Below the pieces are notes generated by a model. It did no database searches. It saw only the letters and a program-made list of their open reading frames with translations, and had not been told where the DNA came from. From positions 1 through 29,965 of IMG/VR virus record IMGVR_UViG_3300010354_000395: DNA of 29,965 nucleotides; one strand, 5' to 3'. Source of the DNA: a virus. The translations under genes and the position numbers were made by a program. Below, piece after piece: positions 1-5,471 of the stretch; the first letter of the stretch is position 1, and each line of letters begins with the position of its first letter.

Positions 1-94
1 ACTCCAATACTATCAATTTAAAGAGGATGTAGAGGATATGGTGCTTGATGCCCGTGCTATACTTGATGTATGTGATGAGTTGGAGAACCTATGA
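1..94 (+). CDS. 3' end of a small unknown protein (partial)
   Basis: An open frame runs in from the left edge (codons from base 2) and stops at TGA 92-94, giving about 30 visible residues ending in DVCDELENL. The visible part is acidic and probably helical. Its stop overlaps the ATG of the next gene (ATGA), the same arrangement as in the genes that follow, so it belongs to the same co-translated run. I do not recognise the family. Confidence 0.5.
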   Translation, partial: LQYYQFKEDVEDMVLDARAILDVCDELENL

Positions 95-267
95 CTGAAA
101 TCAAATACTATGTCAGTTGGAAATCAGATACTCAACGCACTCGTAAAGAAGCATATTTTGATACTCTCTGGGGTGCTGAAACGTGGTATAATGAAAAACT
201 CACAGAGGGTAAGAAACCAAAACTCTGGCAGGAAGAAACCACCACGATTTTGAGGAAACTGAAATGA
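91..267 (+). CDS. Small hypothetical protein, 58 aa
   Basis: This 58-residue frame starts at ATG 91, overlapping the previous stop, and ends at TGA 265-267, overlapping the ATG of the next gene. It begins MTEIKYYVSWKSDTQRTRKE and is rich in aromatic and charged residues, with no signal peptide or membrane segment. The tight overlaps on both sides are the main evidence that it is a real gene. Function is unknown. Confidence 0.6.
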   Translation: MTEIKYYVSWKSDTQRTRKEAYFDTLWGAETWYNEKLTEGKKPKLWQEETTTILRKLK

Positions 268-620
268 GTGAAGATATGCCTTGGGTGATTGGACTGACTG
301 ATGAAGAAGTCCAAGAACTTCGCAGTAAAAAACAAGAACTCACAGAATACGGCAAACAGAAAATCCGAGAACTTATGACTCACGAAGAAATGCTTGCTGT
401 TGCTGCACAACGAGAAGCAGAGAACAAAGCATTGGAAGCATTGGATAAACTCTATGATGAGAATGGTGATGCACTTCAACAACTTTCTGTGATTGAACGC
501 AGAGAACTCATCAACGAAGCACTTGAAGAACTCAACGCAATTGTATTGGGAGGACAAAATACCAGAGAGTTTTATCTTTCAGTGTCTCATATTCGTAATG
601 TATTAGAAAGATTGAAATGA
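264..620 (+). CDS. Hypothetical charged helical protein, 118 aa
   Basis: A 118-residue protein very rich in Glu, Lys and Leu, with long stretches such as LRSKKQELTEYGKQKIREL and REAENKALEALDKLYDENG that look alpha-helical or coiled-coil. It has no Cys motif, signal peptide or membrane segment. It overlaps its neighbours by four bases at both ends (ATGA), so it is translationally coupled in the small-gene operon. Function unknown. Confidence 0.75.
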   Translation: MSEDMPWVIGLTDEEVQELRSKKQELTEYGKQKIRELMTHEEMLAVAAQREAENKALEALDKLYDENGDALQQLSVIERRELINEALEELNAIVLGGQNTREFYLSVSHIRNVLERLK

Positions 621-997
621 CATACAAAGTTAGATACACTGGTTTTGGTCCATACAAAGATAAATTTGAGACAAACCAAATTCTAACAGTCAAAGAGATG
701 CTACCTTATGCCTGGCACGAAAACTTTACCTTTGAGGAAGTGGAAGGTGAGTATCACACGATTTTCTTTGAGGAGTTTGAGATGAGATTTCAAGAACCAA
801 CAAAATGGGAACTCTTCCTTGACGGGTTCCACGATTTCTGGTATGCTTTAGAGAGTTATGATACTATTGAGCACTTTCCCGATGACTTTTGGGAAGCACT
901 TTCTTCTGGATGGTATGATACTTACATCTATCCTTATGATGATATTTTCTACGGGCACATTCCTTCACCTGAACGCAAACTACGACTAGGACAATGA
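617..997 (+). CDS. Hypothetical aromatic-rich acidic protein, 126 aa
   Basis: A 126-residue protein with unusually many Tyr, Phe, Trp, Asp and Glu, for example WELFLDGFHDFWYALESYD. It appears soluble, with no membrane segment. ATGA overlaps join it to both neighbours. The composition suggests a compact acidic domain, but I recognise no family. Confidence 0.75.
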   Translation: MTYKVRYTGFGPYKDKFETNQILTVKEMLPYAWHENFTFEEVEGEYHTIFFEEFEMRFQEPTKWELFLDGFHDFWYALESYDTIEHFPDDFWEALSSGWYDTYIYPYDDIFYGHIPSPERKLRLGQ

Positions 998-1290
998 CTT
1001 ACAACCTTAATCCAGAAGCAAAAGCATTTTCTTATACGAGAGAGCAACTCTTTGAGTGTATCACTAAAATCGTAGCACATCCTCATAAGACCATCACAGA
1101 ACACGACCAATCCCGTGCCCTTGCTATTATGGTAGTTTTTGAAGATTATTTCTCAAACTTTTTAGAGAGTGATAATAATGGTTGTCACTATGTTTATGAA
1201 CGAGATGAACTGGACTTTGAGGATTTTGTAAGAGATAAACTTGGTCCCGAATACTGTTACCGTATTGATGCTGATGAGGTTTTGAAATGA
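994..1290 (+). CDS. Hypothetical protein, 98 aa
   Basis: A 98-residue soluble acidic protein (MTYNLNPEAKAFSYTREQLF...). It starts with ATGA overlap on the preceding stop and ends with an ATGA overlap onto the next start. No motif is recognised. A minus-strand frame covering the 3' half is taken as a shadow. Confidence 0.7.
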   Translation: MTYNLNPEAKAFSYTREQLFECITKIVAHPHKTITEHDQSRALAIMVVFEDYFSNFLESDNNGCHYVYERDELDFEDFVRDKLGPEYCYRIDADEVLK

Positions 1291-1469
1291 GTCGTTTTAC
1301 TGAAAATCCCGATGAAATCGTACTTCAAGACATTCAAATGTTTCATCTTGAAAGTATGAATGAACGCACCCTCTGGATTGGTGTGTATACCGAGGATGAT
1401 AAAATTTATCACTTGAATATTTCTGCGGATGGTGATAAACTGAAGTATTATTGGTCTCAAGAACAATGA
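1287..1469 (+). CDS. Small hypothetical protein, 60 aa
   Basis: A 60-residue frame (MSRFTENPDEIVLQDIQMFH...) with alternating hydrophobic and polar residues that suggest beta strands (TLWIGVYTEDDKIYHLNISA). It overlaps both neighbours at ATGA junctions. Function unknown. Confidence 0.65.
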   Translation: MSRFTENPDEIVLQDIQMFHLESMNERTLWIGVYTEDDKIYHLNISADGDKLKYYWSQEQ

Positions 1470-1633
1470 AAGTAACCGAACATAACATTACCAACTGGAA
1501 ACTGAGTGAAACTGAACTGAATGAACTCATCCGTCTTACAAAAGAAGAGATGAAAAAGCATTTGGATGATAAAGCAACCGAGTTGTTCTATGGTATGATA
1601 GTAGGTAAGCTCATCATTATGAAGAATGACTGA
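1466..1633 (+). CDS. Small hypothetical protein, 55 aa
   Basis: The chosen start is ATG 1466, which overlaps the upstream stop as ATGA like its neighbours. An in-frame TTG at 1451 would add five residues but has no support. The 55 residues (MKVTEHNITNWKLSETELNE...) form a likely helix followed by a hydrophobic stretch, FYGMIVGKLIIM. Function unknown. Confidence 0.65.
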   Translation: MKVTEHNITNWKLSETELNELIRLTKEEMKKHLDDKATELFYGMIVGKLIIMKND

Positions 1634-1823
1634 AACATTTAAACAAACCTGTGATAAACCTTACGACAGGCATCACTATAAGTTGGTGTATAGCAATGGT
1701 CAGTCCATTGTTTTAGAGGATTATATGAATGTTCAGGCACATTGGTTTCAAACACCAGAGCAGTTTTTAAGTCATATTGAAGTTCTTGATATTTCACAGA
1801 AAAAGAAAAAGGGGTTCAAATGA
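1626..1823 (+). CDS. Small hypothetical protein, 65 aa
   Basis: A 65-residue basic protein (MTETFKQTCDKPYDRHHYKL...) with a C-terminal Lys run (SQKKKKGFK). It overlaps the previous gene by eight bases and the next by four. The basic tail might contact nucleic acid, but that is inference only. No family recognised. Confidence 0.65.
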   Translation: MTETFKQTCDKPYDRHHYKLVYSNGQSIVLEDYMNVQAHWFQTPEQFLSHIEVLDISQKKKKGFK

Positions 1824-2014
1824 TTTCTATCTTTGACTTATTTCACGATGAGCGTCGTTATGGTTGGGTCGTAGACAAACGCTACGATTGGATCAATATG
1901 CTGAACAAAATGCAAAAGAATAATCCAAGACGATTTAAAGAGTTTCAGTATTCCCAAGAAACCATTTACCATCACCTAGATAGAGTACAACAGGAGCAAA
2001 ATCTTTACGACTGA
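1820..2014 (+). CDS. Small hypothetical protein, 64 aa
   Basis: A 64-residue protein rich in Tyr, Asp, Arg and Gln (MISIFDLFHDERRYGWVVDK...), soluble and probably helical towards its C-terminus. It starts at an ATGA overlap, and the next gene starts two bases after its stop. Function unknown. Confidence 0.65.
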   Translation: MISIFDLFHDERRYGWVVDKRYDWINMLNKMQKNNPRRFKEFQYSQETIYHHLDRVQQEQNLYD

Positions 2015-2016
2015 AT

Positions 2017-2394
2017 ATGAATCATTGTCAAAAAAAATGTATGGGATTTGACGGCAATCACGGTGGTTGTTGTACTATTTCCAATAGAGACTATATTATA
2101 GGCCCCATACCTGATGCTCAAGAAACATTAAAAAGAGTTCAAGAACAATTTCCTGGGGTTGAAATTACTTGGAATGATTTATTCATGACTTATGATGAAG
2201 GTAGTAAATTATTTCCAGAGAAAATTTTTTGGCAAGATAAAGACAACTATCCTTGTATGAGAGTAAATACACAAGACAAATCATTTCCTTGTGTATTCTA
2301 CAACATGCATTTAAAATGTTGTCAAATTCATAATAGCAAATCTATAGTTTGCTCAACATGGGTCTGCGATTATTTAAAATCAATTCAAGCATAA
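2017..2394 (+). CDS. Cys-rich protein, possible YkgJ-type metal-binding domain, 125 aa
   Basis: The 125-residue protein has two Cys clusters: C4, C8, C18 and C19 at the N-terminus, and a C-terminal cluster in CVFYNMHLKCCQIHNSKS followed by VCSTWVC. The spacing, with a CC pair near the N-terminus and a C-x-IH...S-x-VCS pattern at the end, resembles the YkgJ family of putative Zn/Fe-chelating proteins (PF03692). The match is by eye. No partner gene hints at its role. The other genes here overlap, but this one starts two bases after the previous stop, in AT-rich sequence. Confidence 0.7.
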   Translation: MNHCQKKCMGFDGNHGGCCTISNRDYIIGPIPDAQETLKRVQEQFPGVEITWNDLFMTYDEGSKLFPEKIFWQDKDNYPCMRVNTQDKSFPCVFYNMHLKCCQIHNSKSIVCSTWVCDYLKSIQA

Positions 2395-2416
2395 CAATTC
2401 TCTGGAGAAGTGTAAC

Positions 2417-2812
2417 GTGGGAATGTTTGATTACTTTCGTTCATCATATGATTTGGGGGAGCAGTTCACTAATGTAGTGTGTCAAACTAAAGACATCGAA
2501 GATGGTATTGGTGGCACAATGACTGACTACTGGTTAGACCCAGCTGGTCAATTGTGGTATCCAAGTTATATTGGCACACATGACTTTTGTGAAATCACAG
2601 AGGATGATGAGCGATATAATGACAAGGCAAGGTTTCTAAACTTTGAATGGATTCCAACTGGTGTGCATGGTAAGTATCAACCATGCTATATCACAAAGTA
2701 TATTGAAGTATATCCTGCAAACTGGCAGGGAAAATGGGAGGACTGGCCTAGATTGCGTTTACATTTAAAGTGTGGTAAACTTGTTGAGTATGAAGACATC
2801 ACTGGAAGATGA
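2417..2812 (+). CDS. Conserved-looking hypothetical protein, 131 aa
   Basis: A 131-residue protein starting MGMFDYFRSSYDLGEQFTNV, an opening I associate with a widespread but uncharacterised cyanophage protein. The GTG at 2417 is preferred because GGAGAAG at 2404-2410 is well spaced for it; the alternative ATG at 2423 (M3) would also work. It has many Tyr/Trp residues, a DYWLDPAGQLWYPSY segment and no membrane span. It overlaps the next gene by four bases. Function unknown. Confidence 0.75.
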   Translation: MGMFDYFRSSYDLGEQFTNVVCQTKDIEDGIGGTMTDYWLDPAGQLWYPSYIGTHDFCEITEDDERYNDKARFLNFEWIPTGVHGKYQPCYITKYIEVYPANWQGKWEDWPRLRLHLKCGKLVEYEDITGR

Positions 2813-2979
2813 CAACACGTAAATTTACTGACAAAAATGGTAATGAGTGGAGTTGGGAAGAAACTCCTGAAGTAAAAAAAGCAATTGAAGAACTTCATAA
2901 TGAAAATCGGTTTGCTGGTAACTATGAGGGGCCTTTGTATGCACCCCATCCTGAACTAAAAAATGGACAAAAAAACTAA
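2809..2979 (+). CDS. Small hypothetical protein, 56 aa
   Basis: The frame starts at ATG 2809, overlapping the preceding stop as ATGA, and ends TAA 2977-2979. It encodes 56 residues (MTTRKFTDKNGNEWSWEETP...) with a Trp-rich N-terminal turn and a charged helix. Its 3' end overlaps the next gene by 17 bases. Two minus-strand frames over this stretch are read as shadows. Function unknown. Confidence 0.6.
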   Translation: MTTRKFTDKNGNEWSWEETPEVKKAIEELHNENRFAGNYEGPLYAPHPELKNGQKN

Positions 2980-3130
2980 ATTGATTCTTGCTCTTCAACA
3001 AATAGAAAACATTTCTCATTTAGTAAGAGAAAATAATTATGAGGGATTTTTTACTTCTCATCTACTTCCTATTAAGTTCGAACTTGAACGCCAACTTACA
3101 TTAGAAAATCATGGAAAAAAAATTAGTTGA
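2963..3130 (+). CDS. Small hypothetical helical protein, 55 aa
   Basis: The frame runs from ATG 2963 to TGA 3128-3130 and encodes 55 residues (MDKKTKLILALQQIENISHL...), an amphipathic helix followed by an ELERQLTLEN stretch. It overlaps both neighbours by 17-20 bases. That is more than is usual here, so confidence is moderate. Function unknown. Confidence 0.55.
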   Translation: MDKKTKLILALQQIENISHLVRENNYEGFFTSHLLPIKFELERQLTLENHGKKIS

Positions 3131-3317
3131 CGATGCTTTCTATGTTGAGAAAAAGCGATATGGTTTATGGGATTCCACTGATAAAGATGGAAAGGGATTG
3201 GTCACATCTCTCACTGAAGACGAGTGTATTAAGGCGACCCGTTTTATCCTTAAAGGACGGCAGGAAGGTTTCTCTACGTCCAGAAATTATGAAGGTAAAG
3301 TAGGTGGCAAACTATGA
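3111..3317 (+). CDS. Small hypothetical protein, 68 aa
   Basis: A 68-residue soluble protein (MEKKLVDDAFYVEKKRYGLW...) with a likely beta-rich N-terminal half and a helix containing LTEDECIKATRFILKGRQ. This looks like a small protein seen in several T4-like cyanophages, but I know no function. The next gene begins with an ATGA overlap. Confidence 0.65.
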   Translation: MEKKLVDDAFYVEKKRYGLWDSTDKDGKGLVTSLTEDECIKATRFILKGRQEGFSTSRNYEGKVGGKL

Positions 3318-3532
3318 TTAGATTTATAAAATGGTTTTTTTCACCATCTAAAAAACCAATTATAGAGCATGTTGATGTATACAAAAAACTTGAGGAATTG
3401 GAGGATAGAATTAAAGTTCTTGAGGAAGAGAACATAGAGACAACTAACGCACTATATGAAACAACTAATTCTTTGGAGGCACGTATAGATATACTGACTC
3501 TAGAAAATTATTGGGGAAATGAAAATGTATGA
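3314..3532 (+). CDS. Coiled-coil protein with short basic/hydrophobic N-terminus, 72 aa
   Basis: Residues 1-11 (MIRFIKWFFSP) form a short basic and aromatic segment that could sit at a membrane surface. From about residue 22 to 68 there is a clear heptad-type coiled coil (LEELEDRIKVLEEENIETTN...). ATGA overlap joins it to the upstream gene and it overlaps the next by eight bases. It may oligomerise; the partner is unknown. Confidence 0.65.
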   Translation: MIRFIKWFFSPSKKPIIEHVDVYKKLEELEDRIKVLEEENIETTNALYETTNSLEARIDILTLENYWGNENV

Positions 3533-3698
3533 ACTTGATGACTTTGAAAAAGCACTTGCCCACTTTGGTACGCGAGTGGACATCATTATTGCTCTTGAAA
3601 TGGGCGGTAAAATTGATGGGCCAGCAGCATATAAAGAAATTAAAGCAGAACTTAAAGAACTCAAGCGAGCCAAAAAACAATACGGAAAGGATATGTAG
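3525..3698 (+). CDS. Small hypothetical protein, 57 aa
   Basis: This frame starts at ATG 3525 and stops at TAG 3696-3698. It encodes MYELDDFEKALAHFGTRVDI followed by an acidic/basic helix (KEIKAELKELKRAKKQYGKDM). It reads as a normal protein, whereas the overlapping frame (see 3616-3816) looks like a shadow until about base 3660. The zinc ribbon begins right at the stop of this gene, in another frame, so the two may be one gene broken or joined by a frameshift. Function unknown. Confidence 0.6.
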   Translation: MYELDDFEKALAHFGTRVDIIIALEMGGKIDGPAAYKEIKAELKELKRAKKQYGKDM

Positions 3699-3816
3699 TA
3701 AGTGTGGTGAGACCAAACCACTTGACAGCAAACACTACCAAGTAGTAAAATATTTTCGTAGTGGGTTGTCCTACCACTGCAATGATTGTAACAAACCAAA
3801 ACCCAGAGAAGATTGA
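3616..3816 (+). CDS. Zinc-ribbon protein, start uncertain, possibly frameshifted
   Basis: The 3' half of this frame encodes RICSKCGETKPLDSKHYQ, then a basic aromatic stretch, then CNDCNKPK: a two-knuckle C-x2-C...C-x2-C zinc ribbon typical of small phage and HNH-associated proteins. The first in-frame ATG near it is 3616, but residues encoded before about 3660 look like a shadow of the 3525-3698 gene. The stop is shared with the next start (TGATG at 3814-3818), which supports translation of this frame. Either it starts inside the upstream gene, or a shift in the A6 run at about 3671-3676 joins the two. Confidence 0.5.
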   Translation: MGQQHIKKLKQNLKNSSEPKNNTERICSKCGETKPLDSKHYQVVKYFRSGLSYHCNDCNKPKPRED

Positions 3817-4454
3817 TGACGGATTTCAACTACAAAAAGTATTCTCTTGAAAATCTTGAGAACTGGATGCACGATGCAATGTCCTGCAGTGAAGCAACTC
3901 CGCAAGAAATCTATGATGTCATTGTTGATGTTGTCAAAGAAAACTATTATTGTTATAAAGACCACACAAGCCGTGCATATGAACTGTTATCTAAATTAAA
4001 TGGTAATGGTAAAGGACACATCAAAGCGTATGATGATTGTGTAGATAAAGTTTTAAGTTGTGATAGTTACTGGGAAGAAAACTACAATCCAGAAGAATAT
4101 AAAGGTTCAACTGTAAGTAGTGTTCAGTATACCGAAGAAGAACTGAATGCGATGTGCGATAAGGCAGCATCAGATCAAGAGAAAGAGAAGTGTCGTGAAT
4201 ATAATCTGCGTGAAGCAGAGTATTATGATAAGAAGGCAAAACTTGATGCTGAATATGATAAAGTTGTGAAGTGGAGACTACCTGTTCAGCAAAAAATTGA
4301 AGAGGGTATTGATGATTATTATGTGCAGTTCCCTGACGATCTTTTGGAAGCAGCAAATCTCAAAGAGGGAGACCAAGTTGAGTGGGTAGATAATGGTGAT
4401 GGGTCTTACCTTCTTCGCAAGGTAACTAAACTACTTGGAATGGATGAGTGTTGA
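3816..4454 (+). CDS. Hypothetical protein with AbrB-like C-terminal segment, 212 aa
   Basis: The start is taken as ATG 3816, overlapping the previous TGA; an in-frame TTG at 3813 is less likely. Residues 1-60 (YSLENLENWMHDAMS...ATPQEIYDVIVDVV) look like an N-terminal helical module found in cyanophage proteins. Residues about 85-165 are charged helix. The last 40 or so residues (YYVQFPDDLLEAANLKEGDQVEW...DGSYLLRKV) fit the strand-helix-strand pattern of AbrB/SpoVT swapped-hairpin DNA-binding domains (antitoxin-type). DNA binding is inferred by pattern only; the partner or target is unknown. Confidence 0.75.
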   Translation: MTDFNYKKYSLENLENWMHDAMSCSEATPQEIYDVIVDVVKENYYCYKDHTSRAYELLSKLNGNGKGHIKAYDDCVDKVLSCDSYWEENYNPEEYKGSTVSSVQYTEEELNAMCDKAASDQEKEKCREYNLREAEYYDKKAKLDAEYDKVVKWRLPVQQKIEEGIDDYYVQFPDDLLEAANLKEGDQVEWVDNGDGSYLLRKVTKLLGMDEC

Positions 4455-4684
4455 TGTATACAATTCAGTTTCTTGCTCCATTTGTTGCAGGTCTATGTCT
4501 TGAAAACTTTATGGCAAAACAAGGTGAACTTTGCAATTTCAGAGATAAACCACAACATGTGGTAAAATATGATAAACCAAATCCAGAAGCTGCCTGTTAT
4601 CGTGACGGCATCTTCTACCCCCGTTGTAAAGACTTGGAGAACCCTAAAGTATGGCGCTATCACAATCTGTTGAAGAATCGTTGA
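4454..4684 (+). CDS. Hypothetical protein with hydrophobic N-terminus, 76 aa
   Basis: The start is taken as ATG 4454, overlapping the upstream TGA; an in-frame GTG at 4448 is possible. The N-terminus MYTIQFLAPFVAGLCLENFM is hydrophobic and could be a signal or membrane-associated segment. The rest is soluble with three further Cys residues. The end overlaps the next gene by 34 bases. Function unknown. Confidence 0.6.
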   Translation: MYTIQFLAPFVAGLCLENFMAKQGELCNFRDKPQHVVKYDKPNPEAACYRDGIFYPRCKDLENPKVWRYHNLLKNR

Positions 4685-4881
4685 AAGAAGCAGAACAATC
4701 ACTGCGAAACGCATTAGCATATGCTGCCCGTCAAGAACGTCCGATGGTTTGTAGTGTAATTGCTGACCTCATTAGTCGCATTGAGTCACTGCAAACAACT
4801 GATTCGATTCTAGACAAACTTGAAAATCGTAAACCAGGCGATTCTGGTTTCTTTGGAACTATGTTTGGTAAAGATATTTAA
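4651..4881 (+). CDS. Hypothetical helical protein, 76 aa
   Basis: A 76-residue protein (MALSQSVEESLKEAEQSLRN...) with two predicted helices and a Gly-rich end (GDSGFFGTMFGKDI). It is the last gene of the left-hand small-gene run; the NtcA-like palindrome begins two bases after its stop. It resembles a small conserved cyanophage protein of unknown function. Confidence 0.7.
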   Translation: MALSQSVEESLKEAEQSLRNALAYAARQERPMVCSVIADLISRIESLQTTDSILDKLENRKPGDSGFFGTMFGKDI

Positions 4882-4882
4882 A

Positions 4883-4900
4883 TTGTAACAAATGTTACAA
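4883..4900. promoter_or_regulatory. NtcA-like binding palindrome (GTA-N8-TAC)
   Basis: TTGTAACAAATGTTACAA is a perfect 8-bp inverted repeat with a 2-bp centre and contains GTA-N8-TAC (4885-4898), the consensus site of NtcA, the cyanobacterial nitrogen regulator. It lies just upstream of a -35/-10 pair; its centre is about 50 bp before the likely start of transcription, not the classical -41.5. Six fixed bases occur by chance several times in 30 kb, so the longer palindrome and the nitrogen-related context are what make it notable. Confidence 0.55.
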
Positions 4901-4906
4901 AATTAT

Positions 4907-4935
4907 TTGACTATATAACAACAATGAGGTATAGT
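4907..4935 (+). promoter_or_regulatory. Sigma70-type promoter before the riboswitch
   Basis: TTGACT (4907-4912) and TATAGT (4930-4935) are separated by 17 bp, one mismatch each from consensus. The predicted start at about 4941-4943 places the aptamer's first helix at the very 5' end of the RNA. The promoter follows the NtcA-like palindrome and is host-type, not T4-late type. Confidence 0.75.
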
Positions 4936-4941
4936 ACCTCT

Positions 4942-5042
4942 ACGTTCATCTGGAATTAACCAGACGGAAGTAAGCCGACTCGGAACGGAACGTTCATTCG
5001 GTATTCGCAAATACCGAACGCAAAAGCCGACTGAAGGAACGC
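4942..5042 (+). ncRNA. Glutamine-riboswitch-like leader (glnA / downstream-peptide type), tandem or composite
   Basis: The 5' part has CGTTCAT, a hairpin TCTGG/CCAGA (4949-4953/4960-4964), then ACGGAAGTA (4964-4972): the core of glutamine aptamers. GTTC (4944-4947) pairs with GAAC (4988-4991). A second unit starts directly after: GTTCAT (4992-4997), a 9-bp hairpin (4997-5005/5010-5018, loop CGCA), AGCCGACT, then GAAGGAACGC (5033-5042), whose GAAC pairs with GTTC 4992-4995. AGCCGACT occurs in both units (4973-4980 and 5025-5032). Unit 1 keeps the 5' consensus and unit 2 the 3' consensus, so this may be two aptamers or one with a large insertion. Known members of this class bind L-glutamine in cyanobacteria and cyanophages. 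Confidence 0.75.
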
Positions 5043-5073
5043 TCTTTAGCCTCAAAATTAAGGAGAAAACCTA

Positions 5074-5211
5074 ATGTCTAAAGTCGTATACCGTGGTATT
5101 GAATACGATACTGAAAAGCGTATCGCATATCAGCAGCAAATGATGCAACAACCCCAACAATACAACGAAACCTACCGTGGTGTTAAGTTTGTAAAGGAGG
5201 GGCACAAATGA
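5074..5211 (+). CDS. DUF4278 protein, PirA-like, 45 aa
   Basis: A 45-residue protein from ATG 5074, with a good ribosome-binding site (AAGGAG, 5060-5065, eight bases before the ATG). Two copies of the YRG-x-x-(Y/F) signature flank a Gln-rich linker: VVYRGIEYD at residues 4-12 and TYRGVKFV at 33-40, which defines the small cyanobacterial DUF4278 family. From memory, the cyanobacterial member PirA binds the PII signal protein and tunes arginine synthesis, and picocyanobacterial and phage relatives can sit behind glutamine riboswitches. The riboswitch-like leader and NtcA-like box here fit that. Binding to PII is inferred, not visible. Confidence 0.8.
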   Translation: MSKVVYRGIEYDTEKRIAYQQQMMQQPQQYNETYRGVKFVKEGHK

Positions 5212-5309
5212 ATACTTATTTTGTTCGTTACCTTAAGCAGAAAGCAAAAAGGGAACAACTTCTTAAACATGCACAATTAAATATGGCAAAGCAACCTCAA
5301 GTTGCTTGA
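5208..5309 (+). CDS. Small basic peptide downstream of the DUF4278 gene, 33 aa
   Basis: ATG 5208 overlaps the DUF4278 stop (ATGA) and is preceded by AAGGAGG (5194-5200). The 33-residue product starts MNTYFVRYLKQKAKREQLLK and is a strongly basic amphipathic helix. It ends five bases before a strong terminator, so it shares the riboswitch-controlled transcript. It is short, but the ribosome-binding site and overlap support translation. Function unknown. Confidence 0.65.
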   Translation: MNTYFVRYLKQKAKREQLLKHAQLNMAKQPQVA

Positions 5310-5314
5310 AGTTG

Positions 5315-5336
5315 GGAGGGGAAACCCTCCTTTTTT
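5315..5336 (+). terminator. Rho-independent terminator
   Basis: GGAGGG (5315-5320) and CCCTCC (5325-5330) pair around a GAAA tetraloop and are followed directly by six T. It closes the riboswitch/DUF4278 transcription unit. Confidence 0.92.
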
Positions 5337-5439
5337 AATAGGTATAAACTTGTAGGCATAAATTATTGTTAAGAAACCCACACAAATTTTATAGATAGTG
5401 ATAGAATACTTGAGGTGTTAGGGATGAAAGAAAACTTTT

Positions 5440-5448
5440 TGCTATGAT
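5440..5448 (+). promoter_or_regulatory. Extended -10 promoter element
   Basis: TGCTATGAT is an extended -10 box (TGn plus TATGAT at 5443-5448), about 24 bases before ATG 5472. No good -35 is seen 17 bp upstream. An identical nonamer occurs at 28374-28382. Confidence 0.55.
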
Positions 5449-5471
5449 ATTCTTAGTGCATGGAGGTCATT

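Noticed and set aside
132-557. 141-aa minus-strand frame at the left end
   Set aside because: It runs opposite three overlapping plus-strand genes joined by ATGA and is Phe/Ser-rich from reading GAA/AAG codons backwards.
3670-3678. A AAA AAC heptamer as a -1 frameshift site in the 57-aa gene
   Set aside because: It is not in the phase of the 57-aa frame, and the zinc ribbon is in the +1 frame, so a classical -1 shift would not join them; a different mechanism would be needed.
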